Shown: positions 28,229 through 36,860 of the stretch, piece after piece
Position numbering within the stretch: the first letter of the stretch is position 1
Layout: every line of letters starts with the position of its first letter
From: Enterobacteriaceae bacterium RIT693
GTDB taxonomy: Bacteria > Pseudomonadota > Gammaproteobacteria > Enterobacterales > Enterobacteriaceae
NCBI GenBank assembly: GCA_009668225.1
Contig: WJYK01000003.1
Location: forward strand, 124,001-188,000
Reading direction: 5' to 3'
Length of the DNA: 64,000 nt
Notes under the pieces: generated by a model
The model's input: only the letters and a program-made list of their open reading frames with translations
What the model was told of the DNA's origin: nothing
Databases searched by the model: none
Program-made: the position numbers and the translations under genes

Positions 28229-28279
28229 ATGGGCGTTCCGCTGAATGTTCTGTTGCCTCGCGCCGAGGCGGACGGGTAG
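28229..28279 (+). CDS. Possible 16-codon ORF before yecJ
   Basis: ATG to TAG encoding MGVPLNVLLPRAEADG, preceded by AGGAG at good distance and ending 30 nt before yecJ. It could be the 5' stub of a deleted gene or a leader peptide. No family is recognised; chance is possible. Confidence 0.25.
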   Translation: MGVPLNVLLPRAEADG

Positions 28280-28309
28280 ACTATCGCGCAAATAAAACAG
28301 GAGATTAAA

Positions 28310-28561
28310 ATGGCCGAACAACTCTCTGCCGATCAGGAACTGGTTTCTGACGTCGTGGCGTGCCAGCTGGTGATTAAACAAATTCTCGACGTGATTGATG
28401 TGATTGCGCCGGTTGAAGTCCGTGAAAAGATGTCAGAACAGCTGAAAACCATCGACTTTACCAGCCATCCTGCCGCCGTTGATCCGGTAACGCGCCGCGC
28501 GATTCAAAAGGCGATAGCCCTGATTGAGCTGAAATTTACTCAGCAGAAAGAGGCGCACTAA
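28310..28561 (+). CDS. yecJ: DUF2766 protein YecJ
   Basis: An 83-residue protein, same length as E. coli YecJ, sharing [13 protein letters not shown] and [21 protein letters not shown] is 6 nt before the ATG. Predicted helical, cytoplasmic, function unknown. It keeps the E. coli neighbourhood next to ftnB. Confidence 0.9.
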   Translation: MAEQLSADQELVSDVVACQLVIKQILDVIDVIAPVEVREKMSEQLKTIDFTSHPAAVDPVTRRAIQKAIALIELKFTQQKEAH

Positions 28562-28610
28562 GCCGTCTTTCCATTGCGGGACAACGGTGACTTGTCGTGG
28601 AGACAGGGGA

Positions 28611-28646
28611 ATAAAATTCATCCGGCGGCTGCCGGGTGAATTTTAT
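28611..28646. terminator. Bidirectional terminator between yecJ and ftnB
   Basis: A 16-bp nearly perfect stem: ATAAAATTCA-T-CCGGC, loop GGCT, GCCGG-G-TGAATTTTAT. It reads the same on both strands with T-rich flanks, suiting two convergent genes. Confidence 0.85.
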
Positions 28647-28662
28647 CGAAAAGGGGCGCGGA

Positions 28663-29166
28663 TCAATGGTACTGGCGCTCAACAAAGTCCAGCAGATGTC
28701 TGTCGGTTTGGCTCATGCACAGGCCCGCTTTTTTAGCGTTGCGCACCTCTTCAAGAATCGTCTGCAAACGTTCGCCATCGCGATCCTGCTCTTCACTTAA
28801 TGCCACCAGGAAATTTACCACCTTACCTGCGTTTATCGCCCTGGCTTCTTCTTGAAGGTTTGCCAGCGTTTGATGCCGAAGGTGGTAATCATCCAGCATT
28901 TGCTGAAACAGCTCTTCAAGGGTCATACAATGACACTCAGGCGGGGGCATAGTGCCGACGCTTGGCATGCCGCCGGACTGCTTCATAAAATTGAATACCC
29001 GCATCATGTGCGTGACGTTGTTCTGTGCCTGGCTGCGTAAAAAATTCGCGCTACCGGTCAGGCTCTGTTGCGCGCACCACGCACTCAGATGCAGGCACAA
29101 ATGAGACGCATAGAACTCACGATTAATTTGCGCATTAAGTTTCTGGATCATGCTTGCCACAGGCAT
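28663..29166 (-). CDS. ftnB: Ferritin-like protein FtnB
   Basis: The start at 29166 gives 167 residues, equal to E. coli FtnB, with AAGGA 8 nt upstream; the longer frame adds 20 unsupported residues. It aligns with FtnB at LNAQINREFYAS and TILEEVRNAKKAGLC. Several ferroxidase ligands of FtnA are not kept (AQNNVTHM in place of AQEEMEHM), typical for FtnB. In Salmonella FtnB aids repair of iron-sulfur clusters and oxidative stress survival. Confidence 0.93.
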   Translation of the reverse strand: MPVASMIQKLNAQINREFYASHLCLHLSAWCAQQSLTGSANFLRSQAQNNVTHMMRVFNFMKQSGGMPSVGTMPPPECHCMTLEELFQQMLDDYHLRHQTLANLQEEARAINAGKVVNFLVALSEEQDRDGERLQTILEEVRNAKKAGLCMSQTDRHLLDFVERQYH

Positions 29167-29984
29167 ATTAATATCCTTATTTCCAGGAGCGATTTCACGA
29201 AGAGATAAAATAAACATACGCTGCAATTCAATAAGAGAAAAGTCCTAATTATTGTTATTTTCGCTTCTTTGATTTTTTTTAATGAGAAAGATAAATAAAT
29301 GCTGAATTTTATGTGGTGATCTGTAACTTGCTGTATTTGATATAGAATATATCTTTCGTGCGATACGTACCCCCCTTTTTTGGCCAGTATCAAATATGTC
29401 ACTAATCCCGGTCATATAAATGTCTATGTTAATCATTTTTTGTCTTATGGTTAAACATTTTCATTTTCCACTAACGCCGAATGAGATCATATTTACCCTT
29501 CAAGGGAATACTGGAGCCATTTCATCATTTGCGTTGCAAGCAAGAAATCTCTCCATCAGAGGTAAAGTAACCGTCGGCTTGCCGCCGCCAGTCTTTGTGT
29601 ACTGACGCGCGAGAAGCATAAAAATAGAACGGTTATGGTCGGTTCAGGACTGCAAAATGTGCCGTTACCGCTAATGAATTGATTTTTACGCTTATCGTAA
29701 ATCCTTATGACCACGAAGGGGGCGCGTTGGCGCTTTACTGCGCGATTGTCCTGGTACTTGTTCGGCGGGGAAAAAGGGGGGCATCGTGGTTTGTATCAAC
29801 GATGCTCAACACCTGCCGCAAAAATAGGGTTGTCTAGTAGCACGTTCTGGCTTTTGTCGGGATCGGCAGGATAAAAAATTGAATTTGCAGAGAATGGCGT
29901 AATTAGTCGCTATGGAATAACTTAAAAAGTAGAGAGCCCGGGGGCAAGGAAGCGGCGTCAGCCCCGCTTCCTGCCGGCAGCTTG
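29167..29984. other. Gene-poor 818-nt region between ftnB and uspC
   Basis: No convincing gene in either strand. The part nearest ftnB (to about 29480) is strongly AT-rich and likely holds its promoter. Further on are a hairpin GCATCGT/ACGATGC (29781-29805) without a T tract and, beside uspC, a stem GGAAGCGG/CCGCTTCC (29948-29971) that may end uspC transcription. E. coli K-12 has araFGH and otsBA in this interval; they are not here. Confidence 0.6.
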
Positions 29985-30404
29985 TTACAGAGGGACCAGC
30001 AGTACATCAACCTGGCTTGAGGCCACGACTGCCTTGGCTGAGCACATTATCTTGCCGAAAAAACTCTGGTTGTGATTGCCACACAGTACCAAATCAACAT
30101 CGTGTTTCTCACAGATGCTAAGGATGTGTTCGCTTAGTTCCCCAGTGGAAATAATTACATTTTCAATAGGATAATGCGCTTGCTCTGTTAGTTCATCGAG
30201 GAAAAGGCGGGTTTCTTCCAGCATTAGCTCGCGCAGGTTTTCAAGCATTGGTGCGGCAAGCTGGTTATACAGTTCCGGATCGGAGGCAAGCGTGACGAGG
30301 GTAATTTTGCCGTTACCGGGTTTGACGATGGAGACGGCCTTTTGAACCAGTTGATGGCTTTCAGGCGTGATGGCAACGGCAACCAGCACATGGCGATAGC
30401 TCAT
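29985..30404 (-). CDS. uspC: Universal stress protein UspC
   Basis: A 139-residue UspA-superfamily protein matching E. coli UspC (MSYRHVLVAVAITPES; SDPELYNQLAAPMLENLR; CGNHNQSFF; SSQVDVLLVPL). The start at 30404 has GGAGAG 5 nt upstream. The C-terminal G-x2-G-x9-G(S/T) ATP motif of some Usp proteins is not evident. UspC is induced by stress and affects motility and osmotic signalling. It is adjacent to and divergent from flhDC, as in E. coli apart from the missing otsBA. Confidence 0.94.
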   Translation of the reverse strand: MSYRHVLVAVAITPESHQLVQKAVSIVKPGNGKITLVTLASDPELYNQLAAPMLENLRELMLEETRLFLDELTEQAHYPIENVIISTGELSEHILSICEKHDVDLVLCGNHNQSFFGKIMCSAKAVVASSQVDVLLVPL

Positions 30405-30906
30405 TCTTTCTCTCCACATTTAGTGTGAATTGTTAACATTTTCTTACACCACTTGTTGCGCTGGCGCAACGTATTCCGCCATACGAAATGTGAAGCCACT
30501 CATAGAAATTGTTTAGTTATTCTTATGAAACGAATTTGCAACATTGTTCGGTAGACGATTGGTGAAAATTTGCCATAAGTCTAACCGATTAATTTGCGAA
30601 CCTGGATCGCGTGATAACTTTCAGTAACGGGTCCTTTTAAAATCATAACGGTCGGTTAAAATTCAATTATAATTTAACTTAAGTCTATGAATAACAGTGA
30701 ATTACTCCTAACCGCTTTTGTAAAGTGTGATCGCTCAGGCATTCCTGGCAGCCCGTATCGGATAAAAAGCAATGACAACTCATGGCGTTGTGATGTTTAA
30801 GTGTCACTATTCGTCTGCCGGCACCTTGAAAATTCTCGATTAGATGAAAAAGCGAGCAAATGAAAAGCGATTCTGATGCTTTTCACTCCGAAGGATGATG
30901 TATTTA
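30405..30906. other. AT-rich upstream region of flhDC and uspC
   Basis: No gene. About 500 nt of AT-rich DNA between the divergent uspC and flhDC; in E. coli the equivalent region binds H-NS, OmpR, LrhA and other regulators. I could not assign single sites with confidence. Confidence 0.5.
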
Positions 30907-30922
30907 TGTGATCTGCGTCACA
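30907..30922 (+). promoter_or_regulatory. CRP-cAMP site of the flhDC promoter
   Basis: TGTGA-TCTGCG-TCACA, a perfect match to TGTGA-N6-TCACA. The surrounding sequence matches the known E. coli flhDC promoter region, where CRP activates the operon from about 71 bp upstream of the transcription start. Confidence 0.88.
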
Positions 30923-30987
30923 TAAATTCCAAAATCGCAGATGGCCGCATTGTATGTGCCAGGGGCTGCGAGTAGAGTTTGCCCGAA

Positions 30988-31003
30988 TTAGGAAAAATCT
31001 TAG
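30988..31003 (+). promoter_or_regulatory. RcsAB box in the flhDC leader
   Basis: TTAGGAAAAATCTTAG matches the E. coli flhDC RcsAB box, where RcsB with RcsA represses flagella when the Rcs envelope-stress system is on. It lies 66 nt after the CRP site, near the expected transcription start. Confidence 0.8.
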
Positions 31004-31143
31004 TTTTTTGTAATAAAATGATGAACGACAACAGGCGTTCAGGCTTTGTCAGGGAAGTGGCCTCTACCGCGGTATGCGGAGGGGTTAAGTCAGAGCGCAA
31101 GATTTATCCGTGCATTTTGGCCGTAACGATTGTTTTAATTTAA

Positions 31144-31342
31144 CCGGGGCGACCCGGCGACATCGCGGGGTGCGGTAACAACCCCCTAATAGTTCAGAAA
31201 ACAGCTTTCGTGCGACAGGTTCGCTTCGGTTTCTTACAGCCGTAAGTTTCTGGAGAAATTCTGGACGTTGACACGCTACTGTCATCCGAAATATTTAGGC
31301 TAGGCCGCATACAATAATAGTTGGTTATTCGGGATGGAAAAA
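31144..31342 (+). promoter_or_regulatory. Structured, extended flhDC 5' leader
   Basis: Hairpins CCGGG-GCGA-CCCGG (31144-31157), GGGGT/ACCCC (31167-31185) and CTTAC-AGCC-GTAAG (31233-31246) are visible. The beginning (CGGCGACAT...GGGGTGCGGT) and end (AGTTGGTTATTC) match the E. coli leader, but about 125 nt between them have no counterpart there as I recall it. GGA triplets at TCTGGAG, TCTGGAC and next to the ribosome site are possible CsrA contacts. Confidence 0.55.
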
Positions 31343-31693
31343 ATGCATACTTCCGAGTTGCTAAAACATATTTACGACATTAATTTATCGTATTTATTGC
31401 TTGCACAGCGTCTTATTAGTCAGGATAAAGCTTCAGCAATGTTTCGCTTAGGCATCGCTGAGGATATGGCAAATACTTTAGGGGAACTCACGCTGCCCCA
31501 GATGGTGAAATTGGCTGAAACTAACCAATTAGTTTGCCAGTTCCGTTTTAACGAAAGTCAGGCGATTACTCGCTTAACGCAAGACTCCCGTGTGGATGAT
31601 TTACAGCAAATCCATACCGGTATTTTGTTATCTACCCGTTTACTGAATGAGGTGTCGACGCCTGCCGAGGCACCTAAGAAAAAAAGGGCATAA
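31343..31693 (+). CDS. flhD: Flagellar master regulator FlhD
   Basis: A 116-residue protein, same length as E. coli FlhD, starting at 31343 ([24 protein letters not shown]); the frame opens three codons earlier without better support. FlhD joins FlhC as FlhD4C2 and activates class II flagellar promoters such as fliA and flhB in this window. Followed 3 nt later by flhC. Confidence 0.98.
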   Translation: MHTSELLKHIYDINLSYLLLAQRLISQDKASAMFRLGIAEDMANTLGELTLPQMVKLAETNQLVCQFRFNESQAITRLTQDSRVDDLQQIHTGILLSTRLLNEVSTPAEAPKKKRA

Positions 31694-31696
31694 CAA

Positions 31697-32275
31697 ATGA
31701 GCGAGAAAAGTATTGTCCAGGAAGCTCGCGACATTCAGCTTGCTATGGAGCTGATAACACTGGGGGCCCGACTGCAAATGCTGGAAAGCGAAACGCAGCT
31801 GAGCCGTGGTCGCCTGATCAAACTCTACAAAGAACTCCGTGGAAGTCCTCCTCCAAAAGGGATGCTGCCTTTCTCTACTGATTGGTTTATGACCTGGGAG
31901 CAAAACATTCACGCTTCCATGTTCTGTAATGCCTGGCAGTTTTTACTTCGTAGTGGGCTGTGTACCGGCGTTGATGCGGTCATTAAAGCCTATCGCCTCT
32001 ATCTTGAACAATGTCCTTCTCAGTCTGACGGCCCGCTTTTGGCGCTGACTCGCGCGTGGACGCTGGTTCGTTTTGTTGAGAGTGGGATGCTCCAGCTTAG
32101 CCAGTGTAACTGCTGTGGGGGCAATTTTATTACCCACGCACACCAGCCGGTCGGCAGCTTTGCCTGCAGTCTGTGCCAGCCGCCATCGAGGGCGGTAAAA
32201 AGACGTAAACTTTCCCTGAACGCTGCCGATATTATTCCACAACTGCTGGATGACCAGGTGGAACAGGCTGTTTAA
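31697..32275 (+). CDS. flhC: Flagellar master regulator FlhC
   Basis: A 192-residue protein equal in length to E. coli FlhC. The four zinc-binding Cys of the FlhC fold are present (CNCC...CSLC, near residues 137-160). FlhC gives most DNA contacts in FlhD4C2. It ends at a strong terminator, separating the class I operon from motA. Confidence 0.98.
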   Translation: MSEKSIVQEARDIQLAMELITLGARLQMLESETQLSRGRLIKLYKELRGSPPPKGMLPFSTDWFMTWEQNIHASMFCNAWQFLLRSGLCTGVDAVIKAYRLYLEQCPSQSDGPLLALTRAWTLVRFVESGMLQLSQCNCCGGNFITHAHQPVGSFACSLCQPPSRAVKRRKLSLNAADIIPQLLDDQVEQAV

Positions 32276-32298
32276 CAGATTCTGTGTTTGCGCATTCC

Positions 32299-32330
32299 AG
32301 CAGCGGTAAGAGATTACCGCTGCTTTTTTT
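32299..32330 (+). terminator. Terminator of flhDC
   Basis: AGCAGCGGTAA-GAGA-TTACCGCTGCT, 11-bp perfect stem with a GAGA tetraloop and seven Ts. Confidence 0.95.
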
Positions 32331-32401
32331 ATGCCCAAACATAACGCTGCTTCTGCCTTCCTGGGCATCCTCGCTACACTCAACGGCGTAAGGATGATCT
32401 C

Positions 32402-33292
32402 GTGCTGATTTTAATAGGTTACCTGGTTGTTTTAGGGACAGTGTTCGGCGGTTACATGTTAACCGGCGGCCACCTTGGCGCACTTTATCAACCTGCTGAG
32501 TTTGTGATCATTGGTGGGGCGGGTATTGGTGCGTTTATCGTAGGGAATAACGGTAAAGCGATTAAGGGCACCTTAAAAGCATTACCGCTGCTTTTCAGGC
32601 GTTCAAAATATACCAAAAGCATGTATATGGACTTGATGGCATTGCTTTATCGCCTGATGGCTAAATCTCGCCAACAGGGTATGTTTTCGCTTGAAAGAGA
32701 CATCGAAAACCCTAAGGAAAGCGAAATCTTCGCCAGCTATCCGCGTATTTTAGCGGACACCATGATGCTTGATTTTATTGTCGATTATTTGCGTTTGATC
32801 ATCAGCGGAAATATGAATACTTTCGAAATTGAAGCCCTGATGGATGAAGAAATCGAGACCCATGAAAGCGAATCGGAAATACCGGCGAACAGCCTTGCGC
32901 TAATGGGCGATTCATTACCTGCATTCGGTATCGTTGCGGCGGTTATGGGGGTGGTACACGCTCTGGCTTCTGCTGACCGTCCTGCTGCTGAATTAGGCGC
33001 GTTAATTGCGCACGCAATGGTGGGGACGTTCCTGGGTATTTTACTGGCCTACGGTTTTATTTCCCCATTAGCGAGCGTGCTGCGCCAGAAAAGCGCTGAA
33101 ACAACAAAAATGATGCAGTGCGTTAAGGTCACTTTGTTGTCCAGCCTCAATGGCTATGCCCCGCCTATTGCGGTGGAGTTCGGCCGTAAAACGCTTTATT
33201 CCAGCGAACGTCCGTCGTTCATTGAGCTGGAAGAGCATGTCCGGGCGGTACGTTCGCCGAACGCGCAGCGCGCGACGGAAGAAGAAGTATGA
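32402..33292 (+). CDS. motA: Flagellar motor stator MotA
   Basis: A 296-residue membrane protein (E. coli 295) with GTG start and four helices. The cytoplasmic loop carries charged residues facing FliG (RSKYTK...ERDIENP), and [16 protein letters not shown] holds the conserved Pro of helix 3. With MotB it forms the proton channel that drives rotation. I found no clear sigma-28 promoter in the 125 nt upstream. Its stop overlaps motB (ATGA). Confidence 0.98.
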   Translation: MLILIGYLVVLGTVFGGYMLTGGHLGALYQPAEFVIIGGAGIGAFIVGNNGKAIKGTLKALPLLFRRSKYTKSMYMDLMALLYRLMAKSRQQGMFSLERDIENPKESEIFASYPRILADTMMLDFIVDYLRLIISGNMNTFEIEALMDEEIETHESESEIPANSLALMGDSLPAFGIVAAVMGVVHALASADRPAAELGALIAHAMVGTFLGILLAYGFISPLASVLRQKSAETTKMMQCVKVTLLSSLNGYAPPIAVEFGRKTLYSSERPSFIELEEHVRAVRSPNAQRATEEEV

Positions 33293-34218
33293 AAAATCAG
33301 GCCCATCCCATCGTTGTCGTAAAGCGCCGCAAGCACAAGGGACACGGCGGGGCGGCTCACGGCTCCTGGAAGATTGCCTATGCAGACTTTATGACTGCAA
33401 TGATGGCTTTCTTTCTGGTCATGTGGCTGATTTCAATCTCCAGCCCGAAAGAGCTGGCGCAAATTGCTGACTATTTCCGCACGCCGCTAGCCCAGGCGAT
33501 TACCGGTGGTCAGCGTATTGCCGACAGCGAAAGCCCGATCCCCGGCGGCGGCGATGACGTCACCCAGCAGCAGGGCGAAGTGAAAAAACAGCCCAATATT
33601 GAAGAGCTGCGCAAGCGGATGGAAACCAACCGCCTGAAGCGCATCAAAGGCGATCTGGACCAGCTTATTGAGTCGGATCCTAAGCTGCGCGCGCTGCGCC
33701 CGCATTTGCAAATAGACCTGGTTCAGGAAGGTCTGCGAATTCAGATTATCGACAGTCAAAACCGCCCAATGTTTAAAAACGGCAGCGCGGAAGTGGAGCC
33801 GTACATGCGCGATATTCTGCGCAAAATCGCCCCGGTGCTGAACGGTATTCCAAACAAAATCAGTCTGTCGGGCCATACCGATGATTTGCCTTACGCCAAC
33901 GGCGAACGCGGCTACAGCAACTGGGAGCTTTCCGCCGATCGCGCGAACGCTTCCCGTCGTGAGCTGGTAGCGGGCGGTCTCGACGACGGCAAAGTGCTGC
34001 GCGTCATTGGGATGTCCTCGCAGATGAGCCTCTCCAAACGCGGAGGCGGTGACGCCATTAACCGTCGCATCAGTTTGCTGGTGCTTAATAAACAGACCGA
34101 AGACGCCATCATGCACGAGAACTCAGAGAGCGATAACCAGCCGATCGGTGTTCTGCAGCAGGATCCTACGGCGGCTCCGGCGAATAACACAGTTGCGCCA
34201 CAACCAGGTATGAGGTGA
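33289..34218 (+). CDS. motB: Flagellar motor stator MotB
   Basis: A 309-residue protein with one N-terminal helix carrying the proton-binding Asp (D33, [20 protein letters not shown]32 in E. coli, one Gly fewer). A plug region and OmpA-like peptidoglycan-binding domain follow ([24 protein letters not shown]). It anchors the stator to the wall. Overlaps motA by 4 nt; cheA follows after 4 nt. Confidence 0.98.
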   Translation: MKNQAHPIVVVKRRKHKGHGGAAHGSWKIAYADFMTAMMAFFLVMWLISISSPKELAQIADYFRTPLAQAITGGQRIADSESPIPGGGDDVTQQQGEVKKQPNIEELRKRMETNRLKRIKGDLDQLIESDPKLRALRPHLQIDLVQEGLRIQIIDSQNRPMFKNGSAEVEPYMRDILRKIAPVLNGIPNKISLSGHTDDLPYANGERGYSNWELSADRANASRRELVAGGLDDGKVLRVIGMSSQMSLSKRGGGDAINRRISLLVLNKQTEDAIMHENSESDNQPIGVLQQDPTAAPANNTVAPQPGMR

Positions 34219-34222
34219 TAGC

Positions 34223-36247
34223 GTGAGCATGGATATTAGCGATTTTTATCAGACATTTTTTGACGAAGCCGATGAACTGTTGGCCGATATGGAGCAGCAC
34301 CTTTTGGATCTGGTGCCTGAGGCGCCTGACTCTGAACAGTTGAACGCGATTTTCCGTGCGGCCCATTCCATTAAGGGCGGTGCCGGAACGTTTGGCTTCT
34401 CCGTGCTGCAGGAAACGACGCACCTGATGGAGAACCTGCTGGACGAAGCGCGACGCGGTGAGATGCAGCTTAACACCGATATCATCAACCTGTTTTTGGA
34501 AACCAAGGATATTATGCAGGAACAGTTGGACGCTTATAAAAACTCTGAAGAGCCGGATGCTGCAAGCTTCGACTACATCTGCAAAGCATTACGCCAGCTG
34601 GCCCTGGAGGCCAAGGGGGAAGCCCCTACGGCACCGGCCAAACTTTCCGTAGTTGAATCGGAGCAGCCAGCGTCCGTGCCTGCCGATAATGGCGGCAAAC
34701 TGCGGGTGGTGATTGATGGGCTGAAAGAAGCTGAACGCGACCTGATGCTGGAAGAGCTGGGTAATCTTGGCACCCTGAGTGATGTGGTTAAAGACACGGC
34801 TTCCGTTACCGCGACGCTTGAAACCAGCGTCAGCGAAGATGACATTACCGCCGTGCTTTGCTTCGTCATTGAGCCCGAGCAAATCAGCTTTGTGCCGGTC
34901 ACCGTAGCCAGCGCCCCAGCGGTGGCGGAAACCACGTCGGTTGCCGTTGCTGATGCGCCTGCTCAAACCGCCGTGGCGGTACAAAAAGCCGGTCTTCCTG
35001 AACCACTGACGCCTGCAACGGGGCGCGTTGAACGGGATAAGCCTGCTGCCCGTGCGTCAGAATCAACCAGTATTCGTGTGGCGGTTGAAAAAGTTGACCA
35101 GCTGATTAACCTGGTTGGCGAGTTGGTGATTACGCAGTCGATGCTGGCTCAACGCTCTAACGAACTTGACCCGGTGAACCACGGCGACCTGATTACCAGC
35201 ATGGGGCAGCTCCAGCGCAACGCTCGCGATCTGCAAGAGTCGGTGATGTCGATTCGAATGATGCCGATGGAGTATGTGTTCAGCCGCTTCCCGCGGCTGG
35301 TGCGCGATCTCGCCGGTAAGCTGAATAAACAGGTAGAGCTGACGCTGATGGGCAGCTCCACCGAGCTGGATAAGAGCCTGATTGAGCGCATTATCGATCC
35401 GTTAACGCACCTGGTGCGTAACAGTCTCGATCACGGTATTGAGTCGCCCGAAAAACGCCGGGCGGCGGGGAAGTCTGAGGTCGGTAACCTGATTCTCTCG
35501 GCTGAGCACCAGGGCGGTAATATCTGCATTGAAGTCACCGATGACGGCGCGGGACTTAACCGCGAACGTATCCTCGCCAAAGCTCTCTCTCAGGGGATGC
35601 CGGTCAGCGAAAGCATGAGCGATGATGAAGTTGGCATGCTTATCTTTGCGCCGGGCTTCTCTACCGCTGAGCAGGTAACCGATGTCTCCGGCCGTGGTGT
35701 CGGTATGGATGTGGTGAAACGTAACATCCAGGAGATGGGCGGCCACGTTGAAATTCAGTCGAAGGCCGGAGCCGGTACAACTATCCGTATTCTGCTGCCG
35801 CTGACGCTGGCTATCCTTGACGGCATGTCGGTTAAGGTAAGCGACGAAGTGTTCATCCTGCCGCTGAACGCGGTAATGGAATCTCTGCAGCCGCAGGAAG
35901 AGGACCTGCATCCGCTGGCGGGCGGCGAGCGCGTGCTGGAAGTGCGTGGTGAATACCTGCCGCTGGTTGAACTGTGGAAAGTCTTTGACGTGCAGGGGGC
36001 GAAGACCGAAGCGACTCAGGGCATTGTTGTTATCCTGCAAAGCGCAGGACGCCGCTATGCGCTGCTGGTCGATCAGCTGATTGGTCAGCACCAGGTCGTC
36101 GTGAAGAACCTTGAAAGCAACTACCGCAAGGTGCCGGGAATTTCTGCTGCCACCATTTTGGGTGACGGCAGCGTGGCGCTGATCGTCGATGTTTCTGCGC
36201 TGCAGGGGCTAAACCGTGAACAACGTCTGGCGCTTACCGTCGCCTGA
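34223..36247 (+). CDS. cheA: Chemotaxis histidine kinase CheA
   Basis: A 674-residue kinase (E. coli 654), GTG start. P1 has the phosphorylated H48 (FRAAHSIKGGAGTFG), then the P2 CheY/CheB-binding domain, a longer Ala/Thr-rich linker that accounts for the extra length, P3 dimerisation, P4 kinase (HLVRNSLDHGIE, DDGAGL, GRGVGMDVV) and the CheW-like P5. Met98 that starts the short form CheA-S is kept. It passes phosphate to CheY and CheB under receptor control. Confidence 0.98.
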   Translation: MSMDISDFYQTFFDEADELLADMEQHLLDLVPEAPDSEQLNAIFRAAHSIKGGAGTFGFSVLQETTHLMENLLDEARRGEMQLNTDIINLFLETKDIMQEQLDAYKNSEEPDAASFDYICKALRQLALEAKGEAPTAPAKLSVVESEQPASVPADNGGKLRVVIDGLKEAERDLMLEELGNLGTLSDVVKDTASVTATLETSVSEDDITAVLCFVIEPEQISFVPVTVASAPAVAETTSVAVADAPAQTAVAVQKAGLPEPLTPATGRVERDKPAARASESTSIRVAVEKVDQLINLVGELVITQSMLAQRSNELDPVNHGDLITSMGQLQRNARDLQESVMSIRMMPMEYVFSRFPRLVRDLAGKLNKQVELTLMGSSTELDKSLIERIIDPLTHLVRNSLDHGIESPEKRRAAGKSEVGNLILSAEHQGGNICIEVTDDGAGLNRERILAKALSQGMPVSESMSDDEVGMLIFAPGFSTAEQVTDVSGRGVGMDVVKRNIQEMGGHVEIQSKAGAGTTIRILLPLTLAILDGMSVKVSDEVFILPLNAVMESLQPQEEDLHPLAGGERVLEVRGEYLPLVELWKVFDVQGAKTEATQGIVVILQSAGRRYALLVDQLIGQHQVVVKNLESNYRKVPGISAATILGDGSVALIVDVSALQGLNREQRLALTVA

Positions 36248-36275
36248 TTAACCGCATAAGAAAATAGGTACGCAA

Positions 36276-36770
36276 ATGACTGCACTAACGAATGTGACAA
36301 AACTGACCGGGGAAAACGTAGGCCAGGAGTTCCTGGTGTTTACCCTTGGCGATGAAGAGTACGGCATTGATATCCTGAAAGTGCAGGAGATCCGCGGTTA
36401 CGACCAGGTAACGCGTATCGCGAATACGCCTGCGTTTATCAAAGGCGTGACCAACCTGCGCGGCGTGATTGTGCCGATCATCGACCTGCGCCTGAAGTTC
36501 GAGCAGGACGGCGTGGAATATAACGACAATACCGTGGTTATCGTGCTGAATCTTGAGAAGCGCGTGGTCGGGATCGTGGTTGACGGCGTATCCGACGTGC
36601 TGTCGCTGACCGCTGACCAGATTCGTCCTGCACCGGAGTTTGCGGTGACGCTGTCTACTGAATACCTGACGGGCCTGGGCGCGCTGGGCGAGCGTATGCT
36701 GATTCTGGTGAACATCGAGAAGCTGCTGAACAGCGAAGAGATGGAGCTGCTGGATTCTGCGGTTGCTTAA
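36276..36770 (+). CDS. cheW: Chemotaxis coupling protein CheW
   Basis: A 164-residue SH3-like coupling protein (E. coli 167), conserved over its length ([45 protein letters not shown]). It links receptors to CheA. Last gene of the mot-che operon here, followed at once by a strong terminator. Confidence 0.98.
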   Translation: MTALTNVTKLTGENVGQEFLVFTLGDEEYGIDILKVQEIRGYDQVTRIANTPAFIKGVTNLRGVIVPIIDLRLKFEQDGVEYNDNTVVIVLNLEKRVVGIVVDGVSDVLSLTADQIRPAPEFAVTLSTEYLTGLGALGERMLILVNIEKLLNSEEMELLDSAVA

Positions 36771-36789
36771 TCCGGTTTGCTAAAATAAG

Positions 36790-36860
36790 AAGGGCTACCC
36801 GAAGGTAGCCCTTTATTTTTTACCAAAGAGGGAAAAAGCGTGGTTTTCCCCTCTTTTTTT
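36790..36860 (+). terminator. Two tandem terminators after cheW
   Basis: First AAGGGCTACC-CGAA-GGTAGCCCTT then TATTTTTT (36790-36819). Then AAAGAGGG-AAAA/TTTT-CCCTCTTT with one bulge and a long T run (36825-36860). The second ends at the stop codon of the opposite gene. Confidence 0.9.

Noticed and set aside
32331-32401. A sigma-28 promoter for motA
   Set aside because: I expected one here from E. coli, but no TAAA-N15-GCCGATAA-like sequence could be found in the gap, so none is reported.
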